From: an uncultured Saprospiraceae bacterium | GTDB lineage: Bacteria; Bacteroidota; Bacteroidia; Chitinophagales; Saprospiraceae | Direction: 5' to 3' | Assembly (NCBI GenBank): GCA_937980645.1 | Contig: CALJPQ010000002.1 | Location: 1-64,000 of the forward strand | DNA length: 64,000 bases | In this document: positions 1-8,617 of the stretch, piece by piece | How the letters are laid out: each line of letters starts with the position of its first letter | How positions within the stretch are numbered: position 1 is the first letter of the stretch | The notes under the pieces: model-generated | Database searches by the model: none | What the model saw: only the letters and a program-made list of their open reading frames with translations | Told to the model about the DNA's origin: nothing | Program-made: the position numbers and the translations under genes

Positions 1-1362
1 GCCTTTCGACTGCCTGAAAGTGTGCTGGATGAAGAGGTGAACTACATCCTACACCTGGGCATCCACACTCACTTTAATCACTATGTCAGCAGCATGCGCC
101 AAATGCTGGCCCAAGATTACGACGCCATTTTCGTCGGCACAGGGGCTCCTCGAGGCAGTGACTTGGCCAAACTACCGGGGCGCCAAGAGGCCGCCGCCAA
201 TATTCACATCGGTATTGAGTGGCTGGCTAACGTCGCTTTCGAGCATATTGAGCGCATCGGCAAGCGCGTCGTTGTATTGGGAGGAGGCAACACGGCCATG
301 GACTGCTGCCGCACCGCTCGCCGCTTAGGAGGCGAGCAGGTAACCGTCGTAGTACGCAGCCCTTTCAAAGACATGAAAGCCTCGCCCTGGGAAATCGAAG
401 ATGCCCTGCGCGAAGGCGTCACCATCCTTAACTGCATGCCTCCCAAGGCTTTCATCACCGAAAACGGACGCCTCAGAGGTGTCCTCTTCGAACACGTGGA
501 GGCGGTATACGATGAAAACGGCAAACGCACTCTCGTCCCTACCGGCCAACCCGACACCTTTATCGAAGCCGACGACGTACTCATTGCTATCGGTCAAGAA
601 AATGCCTTTCCTTGGATTGAGCGCGACCTAGGCATTGAATTCGGCAAGTGGGACATGCCCATATTGGACCCCGTAACCTTCCAGTCCACTCACCCAAAAG
701 TCTTCTTCGGCGGCGACGCGGCCTTAGGCCCTAAAAACATTATTACCGCCGTGGCCCACGGTCACCAGGCGGCCATCTCCATCCACTTGTTTTGCACCGG
801 ACAAGACCTGCACCGCGACCGCCCAGCCCCTACCGTCAATATGTTTCAACAGAAAATGGGCGTTCACGAGTGGCTGTACGACAGCTATGTGGTCAAAGAT
901 GCGCGCTACGCCGTCCCGCACGCCCCTGAAGAAATAGCCCTGCACAACCGCCGCATGGAAGTGGAGTTGGGCTTCGACCCCGAACTGGCCTATAAAGAAG
1001 CCGAACGCTGCCTGAATTGCGATGTGCAAACCGTCTTCACTTCCAGCTTGTGCATTGAGTGCGACGCCTGCGTAGACATCTGCCCTACAGCCTGCATCAC
1101 CTTCACCCACAATGGTGAGGAGGACGACTTGCGCACTCGCCTGAATGCTCCGGCCAATAATCGAACGCAAGAGCTGTACGTCTCCGATGCCCTACCTACC
1201 GGTCGCGTCATGATTAAAGATGAAAACGTATGTCTTCACTGTGGCTTGTGCGCTGAGCGGTGCCCCACCTCTGCTTGGGACATGCAGAAGTACCTGTATC
1301 AGGTGACTAAAGCCTGCAAAGTCTGGGATATCGCACGCGCCTCTGTGGCAGAGCCTGTTTAA
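1..1362 (+). CDS. GltD-like FAD/NADPH oxidoreductase with two 4Fe-4S motifs (5' end cut by window)
   Basis: The frame is open from base 1, so the N-terminus lies outside the window; the GTG at 22 is internal. The text reads like the small subunit of glutamate synthase (GltD): a FAD-domain segment, then an NADPH Rossmann motif VVVLGGGNTAMD (about 265-305), then GDAALGPKNI near 710-735, typical of the final FAD-binding part. The C-terminus adds two ferredoxin-like motifs, CIECDACVDICP (about 1051-1086) and CLHCGLCAERCP (about 1231-1266), each of the CxxCxxCxxxCP type. No glutamate synthase large subunit is nearby; the next two genes encode a 2-oxoacid:ferredoxin oxidoreductase. I infer that this protein passes electrons between NAD(P)H and ferredoxin or directly to that complex in the cytoplasm. 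The family call is firm; the partner is inferred from the operon. Confidence 0.88.
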   Translation, partial: AFRLPESVLDEEVNYILHLGIHTHFNHYVSSMRQMLAQDYDAIFVGTGAPRGSDLAKLPGRQEAAANIHIGIEWLANVAFEHIERIGKRVVVLGGGNTAMDCCRTARRLGGEQVTVVVRSPFKDMKASPWEIEDALREGVTILNCMPPKAFITENGRLRGVLFEHVEAVYDENGKRTLVPTGQPDTFIEADDVLIAIGQENAFPWIERDLGIEFGKWDMPILDPVTFQSTHPKVFFGGDAALGPKNIITAVAHGHQAAISIHLFCTGQDLHRDRPAPTVNMFQQKMGVHEWLYDSYVVKDARYAVPHAPEEIALHNRRMEVELGFDPELAYKEAERCLNCDVQTVFTSSLCIECDACVDICPTACITFTHNGEEDDLRTRLNAPANNRTQELYVSDALPTGRVMIKDENVCLHCGLCAERCPTSAWDMQKYLYQVTKACKVWDIARASVAEPV

Positions 1363-1413
1363 CCCATCAAATTGACGGTCACTTCTTCCGACTCAAGCAA
1401 ATTCAAGCACGCC

Positions 1414-3258
1414 ATGTCCAACTTGGTCAACGATTTCGTCATCCGCTTCGCTAATGTAAACGGAACGGGTTCAGCCAGCGCCAACACCCTTTTTGCCAAA
1501 AGTGTGTTCCGAATGGGCGTACCCGTAACGCCCAAAAATATCTTTCCCTCTAACATTCAAGGCTTGCCGACGTGGTACGAAGTACGCGTCAGCGAGCGAG
1601 GCTACTTGGGCCGACGGGCAGGCATAGACTTGCTTGTCGGTGTCAACCCCCAGAGTTTAGCCGCCGACGTGCGCTCCGTGCGCCCGGGTGGCTACTTTGT
1701 GTACGATAGTAGCCGCCCTTTAGACAAATCGCTGCTGCGCGACGACATCCACTACATCGGTATCCCGATGATCTTGCTTTGCCAAAAACACTTCGAAGTT
1801 CCACGCGTCCAGCAGTTGCTGAAAAATATGGTCTATGTTGGTGCGCTCACTGCGCTGCTGGATGTGGAAATGGAGGTGGTCAAGCAATTGGTCATCGAGC
1901 AGTTTAAGAAAAAAGAGAAGTTGATTGCCTCCAACCACTTAGCACTGGATTTGGGCTTCCACTATGCGCGCGAGCACTACGATTGCCCGCTTCCTGTGCG
2001 CGTGGAGCGGCGCAACAACGTGGGCGATCGCATCATGATGACCGGCAACACGGCCTGTGCGTTAGGCGCCATTTATGGCGGAGCTACTGTAGCAGCATGG
2101 TACCCTATCACGCCCTCTACTTCGGTTGTAGACGCCTTTGAGAAATACGCCAACCGCTTGCGCACCGACCCAATTACGGGCGAAAAGAAGTTCGCTATCG
2201 TACAAGCCGAAGACGAACTGGCCGCCATTGGCGTCGTCATTGGCGCCATGTGGAACGGTGCCCGCGCTTTCACTGCAACCAGCGGGCCAGGGCTGTCGCT
2301 CATGAACGAGTTCTTAGGGCTGGCCTACTTTGCCGAAATACCCGCTGTGCTCATCGACGTTCAACGCGGCGGCCCCTCCACCGGTATGCCTACGCGCACA
2401 CAACAGTCCGATATCCTACTGGCTGCCTACGCCTCGCACGGCGACACGAAGCACCCCTTGCTCTTCCCTTCCACACCTACTGAATGCTTCGAAATGACGG
2501 CCAGCGCCTTTGATCTCGCCGAGCGGCTCCAAACGCCCATTATCGTCATGACGGATCTCGATTTGGGCATGAACGAGCACATGACCCCTCCCCTCCGCTG
2601 GGACGACCAGCGCCGCTACGACCGCGGCAAGGTCCTCGATGCCGAAGCCTTAGAAAACATCCAAAACTGGGGCCGCTACTTAGATGTGGATGGCGATGGC
2701 ATACCCTACCGAACCATCCCCGGCACCCATCCGACAAAAGGCGCCTTCTTCACGCGCGGCTCCTCCAAAGATGAATACGCCCGATATACCGAAGACGGCG
2801 AAGCGTACCGCCGAAACATGGACCGCCTGTTGAAAAAGTGGCAGACCGCTCGAGAGCTCGTGCCCCCTCCTGAATTCTTCCAGCCCCAGACCCGTTGCTC
2901 GGAAGCCATGCTCTTTTTCGGTACTTCGACCTACTCAGCCTTAGAAGCACTGGACGAACTGCGCGCCATCGGCATTGACTTGGACGGTCTGCGCCTGCGC
3001 GCTTTCCCATTTAGCCAGGCCGTACACGACTTTATTGAGCAACACGAGCGCGTCTATGTAGTAGAGCAAAACCGCGATGCCCAGATGCGCTCGTTGCTGA
3101 TGATCGAACTGGGCATTTCGCCTCAAAAACTCATCCCCATCCTGCAATACGACGGCTTTCCAATCACGGCCGCTACGATCGTTAGCCAAATTGCTAAATA
3201 CCACCCTGCAGCAACAGAGCTGTTGGGCGGCAATGGCCATCCTCACGTCCTTGCCTGA
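1414..3258 (+). CDS. korA: 2-oxoacid:ferredoxin oxidoreductase, fused gamma-alpha subunit
   Basis: About 614 residues. The N-terminal third (FANVNGTGSASAN, then NIFPSNIQGLPTWYEVRVSE) is the gamma domain; the rest is the alpha domain with YPITPST in the pyrimidine-binding region and the segment ATSGPGLSLMNE. This fused architecture is that of 2-oxoglutarate or related 2-oxoacid synthases (KorA type), which oxidatively decarboxylate a 2-oxoacid with CoA and reduce ferredoxin. A TTG at 1372 would add 14 residues; I chose the ATG at 1414 because the gamma domain begins directly after it. The gene lies about 50 bases behind the GltD-like gene and 48 bases before the beta subunit, so an operon is likely. 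Substrate (2-oxoglutarate, pyruvate or branched-chain oxoacid) cannot be decided from the text. Confidence 0.9.
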   Translation: MSNLVNDFVIRFANVNGTGSASANTLFAKSVFRMGVPVTPKNIFPSNIQGLPTWYEVRVSERGYLGRRAGIDLLVGVNPQSLAADVRSVRPGGYFVYDSSRPLDKSLLRDDIHYIGIPMILLCQKHFEVPRVQQLLKNMVYVGALTALLDVEMEVVKQLVIEQFKKKEKLIASNHLALDLGFHYAREHYDCPLPVRVERRNNVGDRIMMTGNTACALGAIYGGATVAAWYPITPSTSVVDAFEKYANRLRTDPITGEKKFAIVQAEDELAAIGVVIGAMWNGARAFTATSGPGLSLMNEFLGLAYFAEIPAVLIDVQRGGPSTGMPTRTQQSDILLAAYASHGDTKHPLLFPSTPTECFEMTASAFDLAERLQTPIIVMTDLDLGMNEHMTPPLRWDDQRRYDRGKVLDAEALENIQNWGRYLDVDGDGIPYRTIPGTHPTKGAFFTRGSSKDEYARYTEDGEAYRRNMDRLLKKWQTARELVPPPEFFQPQTRCSEAMLFFGTSTYSALEALDELRAIGIDLDGLRLRAFPFSQAVHDFIEQHERVYVVEQNRDAQMRSLLMIELGISPQKLIPILQYDGFPITAATIVSQIAKYHPAATELLGGNGHPHVLA

Positions 3259-3306
3259 CCTCTCCTCTTCTTTAGCGCCTTTGCAATAAAACTAAAACTA
3301 TCGCTT

Positions 3307-4359
3307 ATGACGTATCTGCGTCCCGAGTTTCGCCACCCAGAAAGCCCGCGCAATGCGCTGGGCTATACGCGCCAATACTATGAGGGCGCGCTCTCGACGC
3401 TTTGCGCAGGCTGCGGCCACGATTCCGTCAGCGGTGCCATCATTCAAGCTTGCTTCGAACTGGCCATTGAGCCGCATCGCGTAGCCAAACTATCGGGCAT
3501 TGGTTGCTCTTCTAAAACACCTACCTATTTTCTGGGTAATTCGCACGGCTTCAACTCCGTCCACGGGCGCATGCCCTCCGTAGCTACCGGCGCTAACTTG
3601 GCCAACCGCGACCTTATCTACTTAGGTATTTCCGGCGACGGCGATACCGCCTCCATTGGCATGGGCCAGTTCGTGCATGCCTTGCGCCGGAACCTTAACA
3701 TCACCTATATCGTGATGAACAACGGATGTTACGGCCTGACAAAAGGACAAGACTCAGCCACCGCCGACGAAGGCTCGAAGAACAAAACTGGTCACATCAA
3801 CCCCTTCCACAGTATCGACCTCTGCGGAATGGCCATTGAACTGGGCGCCACCTTTGTTGCGCGCAGCTTTTCGGGCGACAAAGGGCAGCTCATTCCGCTC
3901 ATCAAAGCCGCCCTTTCGCATCAGGGCTTTGCGCTGATCGACGTGTTATCGCCCTGCGTAACGTTCAATAACAACCCCGGCTCTACTAAATCGTACGACT
4001 ATGTGCGCGAGCACCTCGAGGTTACTGCCAGCGTAGATTACATAACGGAGAGAGCCGAAATCACCGCCGACTATGCCGGGGGTGAGGCCTGTGTGGTTAC
4101 CCTACACGACGGCTCACATGTCGTGTTGCGCAAGCCCGACCCTAACTGGCGCCCTACAGACCGCATCGCCGCTATGAAACGGCTGCACGAAGCGCGACAA
4201 TGCGGTGAAATCCTCACCGGCATCCTCTATTTGGAACCCGCCGGACGCGACCTGCACGCCATGCTGAACACCTGCCAACGGCCGCTTAACACCCTGCAAG
4301 AGGCTGACCTTTGCCCAGGAAATAAGGTTTTAGAGGACATCAACGCAGAAAACCGGTAA
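3307..4359 (+). CDS. korB: 2-oxoacid:ferredoxin oxidoreductase, beta subunit
   Basis: 350 residues. Key features are LCAGCGHDSVSGA near residues 36-48, where the Cys residues of CAGC belong to the beta-subunit cluster ligands, and the thiamine diphosphate/Mg motif GDGDTASIG followed about 27 residues later by NN (MNNGCYGLTKGQ). The segment GIGCSSKTPTYF supplies another conserved Cys. Together with the fused gamma-alpha chain upstream it forms the catalytic heterodimer that decarboxylates the oxoacid on thiamine diphosphate. The C-terminal 60 residues (from about DRIAAMKRLHEA) extend past the core, as in many KorB proteins. The gene is convergent with the ccmF-like gene, about 100 bases away. 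Confidence 0.92.
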   Translation: MTYLRPEFRHPESPRNALGYTRQYYEGALSTLCAGCGHDSVSGAIIQACFELAIEPHRVAKLSGIGCSSKTPTYFLGNSHGFNSVHGRMPSVATGANLANRDLIYLGISGDGDTASIGMGQFVHALRRNLNITYIVMNNGCYGLTKGQDSATADEGSKNKTGHINPFHSIDLCGMAIELGATFVARSFSGDKGQLIPLIKAALSHQGFALIDVLSPCVTFNNNPGSTKSYDYVREHLEVTASVDYITERAEITADYAGGEACVVTLHDGSHVVLRKPDPNWRPTDRIAAMKRLHEARQCGEILTGILYLEPAGRDLHAMLNTCQRPLNTLQEADLCPGNKVLEDINAENR

Positions 4360-4460
4360 ACAAACAACCAGAAGGAAAGCCCTTGTGCACCCCAAAGTGG
4401 GCAATGCTGCTCAAAGGGTGAGGAGCTGTTCGCACGGCATCAAAAGGTATTATCGCACCC

Positions 4461-7274
4461 TCAAGCGATGAGGCGACTTCGCTGCGCCCACCGATTCCAT
4501 GCGCTCAGCCCTAAGCCCAAAAGCATCAGCAATGACCCTAACCACACCAGGTTGATACCGGGGAAGACGATAGCCTCAAGTACGATGTAGTCAGAACGCG
4601 GTGCATTTTCCGCAATCTCGATAGGAATGCGCTGGAGATCTTCAGGAGCCTTTGCGGCCAGAATGGTCATGGTGGCCGTGTTGGGGTCAATGTTCTCGAA
4701 GCGGAAGTGCAACCCCCATTGGGCCACCTCATCTTTGAGGTTGAGTGGGCGGCTATCGCGAATGAGGAACACCGGAGCGACTTCTGCCGAAGTGCTGTCT
4801 GGAGCGGTGATGCGCAGTTGGGCAGCCACAGCCAAATCGCCATCTTGGGCATCGTAGTGAGGATGTTCTACGCGGCGGTTGAGACGCACGAGGTGGACGC
4901 GATAGCCCTCAAAGCCCACACTTTCCCCTTCTTTGAGGCGCAACGTGCGATACTGTAAGGCGTTGTCGGCGTCAAGCAGACGCGCCAGCGACGCTTCGGT
5001 AAGGCGCACGCGCATCTGTAGAGCGCCAATTTGGGCAGGCAAGGTAAAAGCGCCCTGTTTAGGCCGCAGGTAGAGCATAGGAGCGGCAGAATGGCCTGCA
5101 GTATCGTTTAGTGAAAAGGCGCGCAGCTTCAACCCAAAAGCCAAATCGCCCTTCTCGGGGCGATACTCAGGATGCTGAGGTGCCTTAGTGTAGTCATCCA
5201 ACACTAAGTAGTGTTTTTTCGTAAAGATGGTATCGCCAATGGCCGCCTCATAGGTCTCGAAGCGAATGCTATCCTCCTGCTGGCGGGCAAATTCCGGGTC
5301 TAGTTCGGCCTTAGGAAGCGAAGAGATGTGGGTGAAAATATCGTAGGTGAGGTAGTGCTTGGTAGAAGGATTAGACGCGACCACCTGCGAGAACCGACGG
5401 TCATACATGACGTTAGGGTGCAGCACAAACTCTTCGCCAGTAAAGTTGCCCTGCGCGTCGCGCTTGCGAAAACGCACCTTGAACGTGCGCGTTTGGCGCT
5501 CGAGGGTATCGCCCAAATAAGTGGCTTCATAGCCGCGGATGGGCATTGGCGCCTCTTTGAGCAACAGCACGTTTCTGTTCAACTCCTCGCCACCCATACC
5601 TTCGATAAGACCCTCCATGGCAAAGGTATTCGAGGATATCCAACGCTTGTTCAGCCCTGTACCCAATATGCCCAACAATAACAGCCCAAAACCCATGTGC
5701 GACAGCGCCGAGCCTGCCTGCCGTAGGTTCTTGCGGGCAAAAACGACGAGATAATCGGCATTGGCCACCACAGCAAACATGGCGGCGAAGAGCAAAGCAA
5801 AATGCTGCCAGGCATACATATCGAGCCAGAGCGCATTAAGCGCCGTTAACACTCCCGCCCCTACCAGCGCAATAAACATGTGCTTAGTAAATGTGCGCCG
5901 CCAAACCTCTGCATGGCGCTCCCGATAGCGAAGCCATTGCGCCACGCCGGTCAGTAGCCCCACAAAAACACCAATCCACAACTGATAGCGATTGTGATGC
6001 GCCACCGGGTCCTTCAGGGCGGCACCGACGTAGTCCGGTTTAAACCACTGTACCAGCTTGTTCCACACCGGCAGCGAGGTGGCGCCCGTAATAAGCACTG
6101 CCGAAAAGAACAAGACCAAGACGCCGACGAACATCCAAAACTCGCGCGAGGCGATAGTCTCTTCCTGTGGCGGCGCCGGAATGCCTTTTCCGCGCACCGC
6201 CATCAAGGCGATGGCTAAGGCTGCAAACACGCCGATAAAGGCAATCAGCTGCGCGCCCAGGCCCATTTCCGTGAAAGCATGGGCCGAAGAGTCGCCCAAA
6301 ATACCGCTGCGCGTTAAGTAGGTGGAATACAGCACCAATACAAACGTTATCAGGTAAAAGGCGTATACGCTGCGAATGGAGTATCCCGTATTACGGGCAA
6401 TCAGATGGGCATGAATGCCCGCCACTAACGTGATCCAGGGCACGAGCGACGTGTTCTCTACAGGGTCCCAAGCCCAATAGCCGCCAAACGAAAGCGCCAC
6501 ATAAGCCCAAGCACCGCCCATCAGAATGCCTAGCCCCAGAATAGCGGCCGAAAACAACGCCCAAGGCAGCGCTGGCTTCAGCCACTCGCGGTGTTCGCCC
6601 GTCCAGAGGCCTGCCACTGCATAGGAAAAAGGAACTAAGGTGGAAGCAAAGCCCAAAAACAGGGTGGGCGGGTGTATGGTCATCCAATAGTTCTGAAGCA
6701 GCGGGTTTAAGCCGTTGCCCGTGATCTGGCTCAAATAGTCGGCCCGCTCAAAAATGGGAGCATCCATCGTATGGCGCAACAAATCGAAGGGGCTGACCCC
6801 AAGCCGATACTCTCCGAAATAAAGCCCTAAAATCATGGAGCCAATGAAGGCCTCTGCTAACGACAACACCGCCAATACCGGCGATTCCCAGCGGCCAGCG
6901 CGCAACATAAGCACAAGCCCCAGCACAATGTGCCAAAAACTCCACAACAGAAAACTCCCCTGCTGTTCCTTCCAAAAAGCTGAAAATGTATACTGGAACG
7001 GCAGGTCATCCGACACATTTGCCCAGGCGTATTGATATTCGTAGTACTTATTGACTAAAATGAAAAACAATGCTCCAATGACGCCCAACGTCGCCAGCCC
7101 ATGGACGACAAAAGCGCCGCGCCCCAACTGAAGCCAACCCGCTCCCTCTGGCAACCCGTGCCGACGGGTAGCCCAAAAGTACGAAAACGACGCCAACAGC
7201 GCTGACACGAATGACAGCACTACGAGCAGATGCCCTACCTGCCCGGGCAACAAGTGCTCTCCCACATATTGCAT
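4461..7274 (-). CDS. ccmF: CcmF/CcsA-type cytochrome c biogenesis membrane protein
   Basis: 937 residues, many transmembrane segments over the first 500 and again at the extreme C-terminus. The heme-handling WWD-like segment GGYWAWDPVENTSLVPW lies near residues 262-280; NYWMTIHPPTLFLGF before it is another hallmark of CcmF. The product is predicted to ligate heme from CcmE to apocytochromes at the periplasmic face. Family members such as the E. coli protein are about 650 residues; here a long periplasmic region (about residues 560-890) with no motif I recognise precedes the last membrane helix. ccmE lies directly upstream with a 9-base gap, so the two are probably co-transcribed. Other Ccm genes (ABCD, H) are not in the window. 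Confidence 0.88.
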   Translation of the reverse strand: MQYVGEHLLPGQVGHLLVVLSFVSALLASFSYFWATRRHGLPEGAGWLQLGRGAFVVHGLATLGVIGALFFILVNKYYEYQYAWANVSDDLPFQYTFSAFWKEQQGSFLLWSFWHIVLGLVLMLRAGRWESPVLAVLSLAEAFIGSMILGLYFGEYRLGVSPFDLLRHTMDAPIFERADYLSQITGNGLNPLLQNYWMTIHPPTLFLGFASTLVPFSYAVAGLWTGEHREWLKPALPWALFSAAILGLGILMGGAWAYVALSFGGYWAWDPVENTSLVPWITLVAGIHAHLIARNTGYSIRSVYAFYLITFVLVLYSTYLTRSGILGDSSAHAFTEMGLGAQLIAFIGVFAALAIALMAVRGKGIPAPPQEETIASREFWMFVGVLVLFFSAVLITGATSLPVWNKLVQWFKPDYVGAALKDPVAHHNRYQLWIGVFVGLLTGVAQWLRYRERHAEVWRRTFTKHMFIALVGAGVLTALNALWLDMYAWQHFALLFAAMFAVVANADYLVVFARKNLRQAGSALSHMGFGLLLLGILGTGLNKRWISSNTFAMEGLIEGMGGEELNRNVLLLKEAPMPIRGYEATYLGDTLERQTRTFKVRFRKRDAQGNFTGEEFVLHPNVMYDRRFSQVVASNPSTKHYLTYDIFTHISSLPKAELDPEFARQQEDSIRFETYEAAIGDTIFTKKHYLVLDDYTKAPQHPEYRPEKGDLAFGLKLRAFSLNDTAGHSAAPMLYLRPKQGAFTLPAQIGALQMRVRLTEASLARLLDADNALQYRTLRLKEGESVGFEGYRVHLVRLNRRVEHPHYDAQDGDLAVAAQLRITAPDSTSAEVAPVFLIRDSRPLNLKDEVAQWGLHFRFENIDPNTATMTILAAKAPEDLQRIPIEIAENAPRSDYIVLEAIVFPGINLVWLGSLLMLLGLGLSAWNRWAQRSRLIA

Positions 7275-7283
7275 ATCGGCTGC

Positions 7284-7679
7284 TTATTGCTTTTCTGAGC
7301 GCACGTAGATCTCTTCGTCCTTGTATTTTGAGGGGCATTTGAGCAACATGTCCGAAGCTTCAAACACCTCTCCGCGCATTTGCCCCGTCAGCACAATTTG
7401 CTCCGAGCGCTCAAAGTCCTGAGGCTTGCCCGCTCGTAGCACCACTTGGCGAACTTCGCCGGCGTCATCGCGCAGGTAAAAGGCCAAGTAATTTGGGTCT
7501 TTCTCGGGGTCGTAGGCTATCGGACGGTCTTTAACCAATTGCCCCACCAACTTAACACGATCGCCTTTTTCAGCGGCCTGAGCAAAGTTGGCATACGTTG
7601 TTACGTCCTGACTAGCCGAAATGAGAATGCCTATGGCAACGGCTATGACAGTTATAGCAATTAAATGCGAGCGTTTCAT
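7284..7679 (-). CDS. ccmE: CcmE, CxxxY variant heme chaperone
   Basis: 131 residues: a single N-terminal membrane anchor (about residues 5-21), then an OB-fold domain with KLVGQLVKDRP and VVLRAGKPQDF. The heme-attachment site is at residues 115-119, CPSKY, so the usual HxxxY is replaced by CxxxY. CcmE carries heme covalently in the periplasm and hands it to CcmF, whose gene follows immediately. CxxxY forms of CcmE are known from archaea and some bacteria with a variant System I, where Cys replaces the heme-binding His. A TACCTTTG box lies at 7703-7710 on this strand, 23 bases before the ATG. The family call is secure; the chemistry of heme binding here is inferred. Confidence 0.87.
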   Translation of the reverse strand: MKRSHLIAITVIAVAIGILISASQDVTTYANFAQAAEKGDRVKLVGQLVKDRPIAYDPEKDPNYLAFYLRDDAGEVRQVVLRAGKPQDFERSEQIVLTGQMRGEVFEASDMLLKCPSKYKDEEIYVRSEKQ

Positions 7680-7702
7680 GTGCGCTTGTTTTTTCTCATT
7701 AG

Positions 7703-7710
7703 CAAAGGTA
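7703..7710 (-). promoter_or_regulatory. -7 promoter box of ccmE-ccmF
   Basis: Read on the minus strand this is TACCTTTG, a match to the Bacteroidota -7 consensus TAnnTTTG, 23 bases before the ccmE start. No clear TTG was found at the expected -33 distance. Confidence 0.45.
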
Positions 7711-7838
7711 CGCCGACAGGCAGAAGAGTAGGCTTGGCATTTGTATACATAAGCCTAAACTACGCTGTAAACGTGGCTCTAAGAAACGCTTTAAACGCTC
7801 AAACGTTCACGCTTTTAAAAAACTATCGCTCCCTCTTT

Positions 7839-8390
7839 TTAGAGGCCACACCTTGGACACCGCAGGGCCGTTACGGCGAAAAAAGTCTCCGGAGGGAAGG
7901 TCAGCGATACCCTAAGCGCTCCAGCATCGGCCTGAACTTCGGCAAAAAAGCGGATATACTGCCGATTATCGTACTGAAAACGATGCGGCTCTTGGGCTGA
8001 TATCCACACGTATTCGGGTCGAGACAAACAACGCGGAAAATGCTCTCCCGTAAAAATCTCTACATCGCCCTCAGGCAATGGGCGCAGGAAGAGATTGGCT
8101 CTCCCTAAGTCATCGCCCACGGTCAGCCAAGTAACGCCCGGCTGCAAGTAGAAAAAACGCCGACTCGAATCGGTAGTGTCAGCGCCGAATATTTCCGTCT
8201 CCGAGAACTCGGCCAAACACCAGTTGCGGTGAGCATCTGCCTCCTTCACCGGGCGCGCCACACTCCGCCGAAAGACGGGGCCTTTTATTGCTGCTTCTGC
8301 CGACGAAGCCTCTGGCGCCTGTGAGCCACCTGAAAAGCAAGAGGCCCATACCCCTACCCCCATCCAACCGTAAAGCAAATACCGATACAT
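7839..8390 (-). CDS. hypothetical lipoprotein
   Basis: About 183 residues from the ATG at 8390; an upstream in-frame start at 8432 would precede the signal peptide by 14 residues, so I prefer 8390. The N-terminus MYRYLLYGWMGVGVWASC ends in a lipobox-like WASC followed by FSGG, so export and lipidation are likely. The rest is mixed, with several Cys (HRNWCLAE, HFPRCLSR, ALRCPRCGL); the last includes a CPRC pair near the C-terminus. I do not recognise a family. It is transcribed towards ccmE with about 160 bases between. A TATTTTTG box (8451-8458, minus strand) could be its promoter. Confidence 0.55.
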   Translation of the reverse strand: MYRYLLYGWMGVGVWASCFSGGSQAPEASSAEAAIKGPVFRRSVARPVKEADAHRNWCLAEFSETEIFGADTTDSSRRFFYLQPGVTWLTVGDDLGRANLFLRPLPEGDVEIFTGEHFPRCLSRPEYVWISAQEPHRFQYDNRQYIRFFAEVQADAGALRVSLTFPPETFFAVTALRCPRCGL

Positions 8391-8592
8391 GAACCCTGAA
8401 TGCTGTTGTGAAAAAACATGACTTCTGACCACTCAAATTTCAAAGAGCAACAAAAATAAACTACTGGCAATTGCCGGTGGCTTGTGCAACAAAGGATCGC
8501 CCTGCGTTCGTATCGCTCAGAAGACCGACGCTTGTGGAGCAAGCATCAAAACTCTCAGACAGACGACGGAAGCGCAAGACAGATACGGCTGC

Positions 8593-8600
8593 TATCTTTG
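8593..8600 (+). promoter_or_regulatory. -7 promoter box of mutA
   Basis: TATCTTTG matches TAnnTTTG and lies 17 bases before the ATG at 8618. This supports 8618 rather than the open frame beginning at 8471 as the true start. No convincing -33 TTG. Confidence 0.45.
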
Positions 8601-8617
8601 CCGCACACAGCCGCGCC

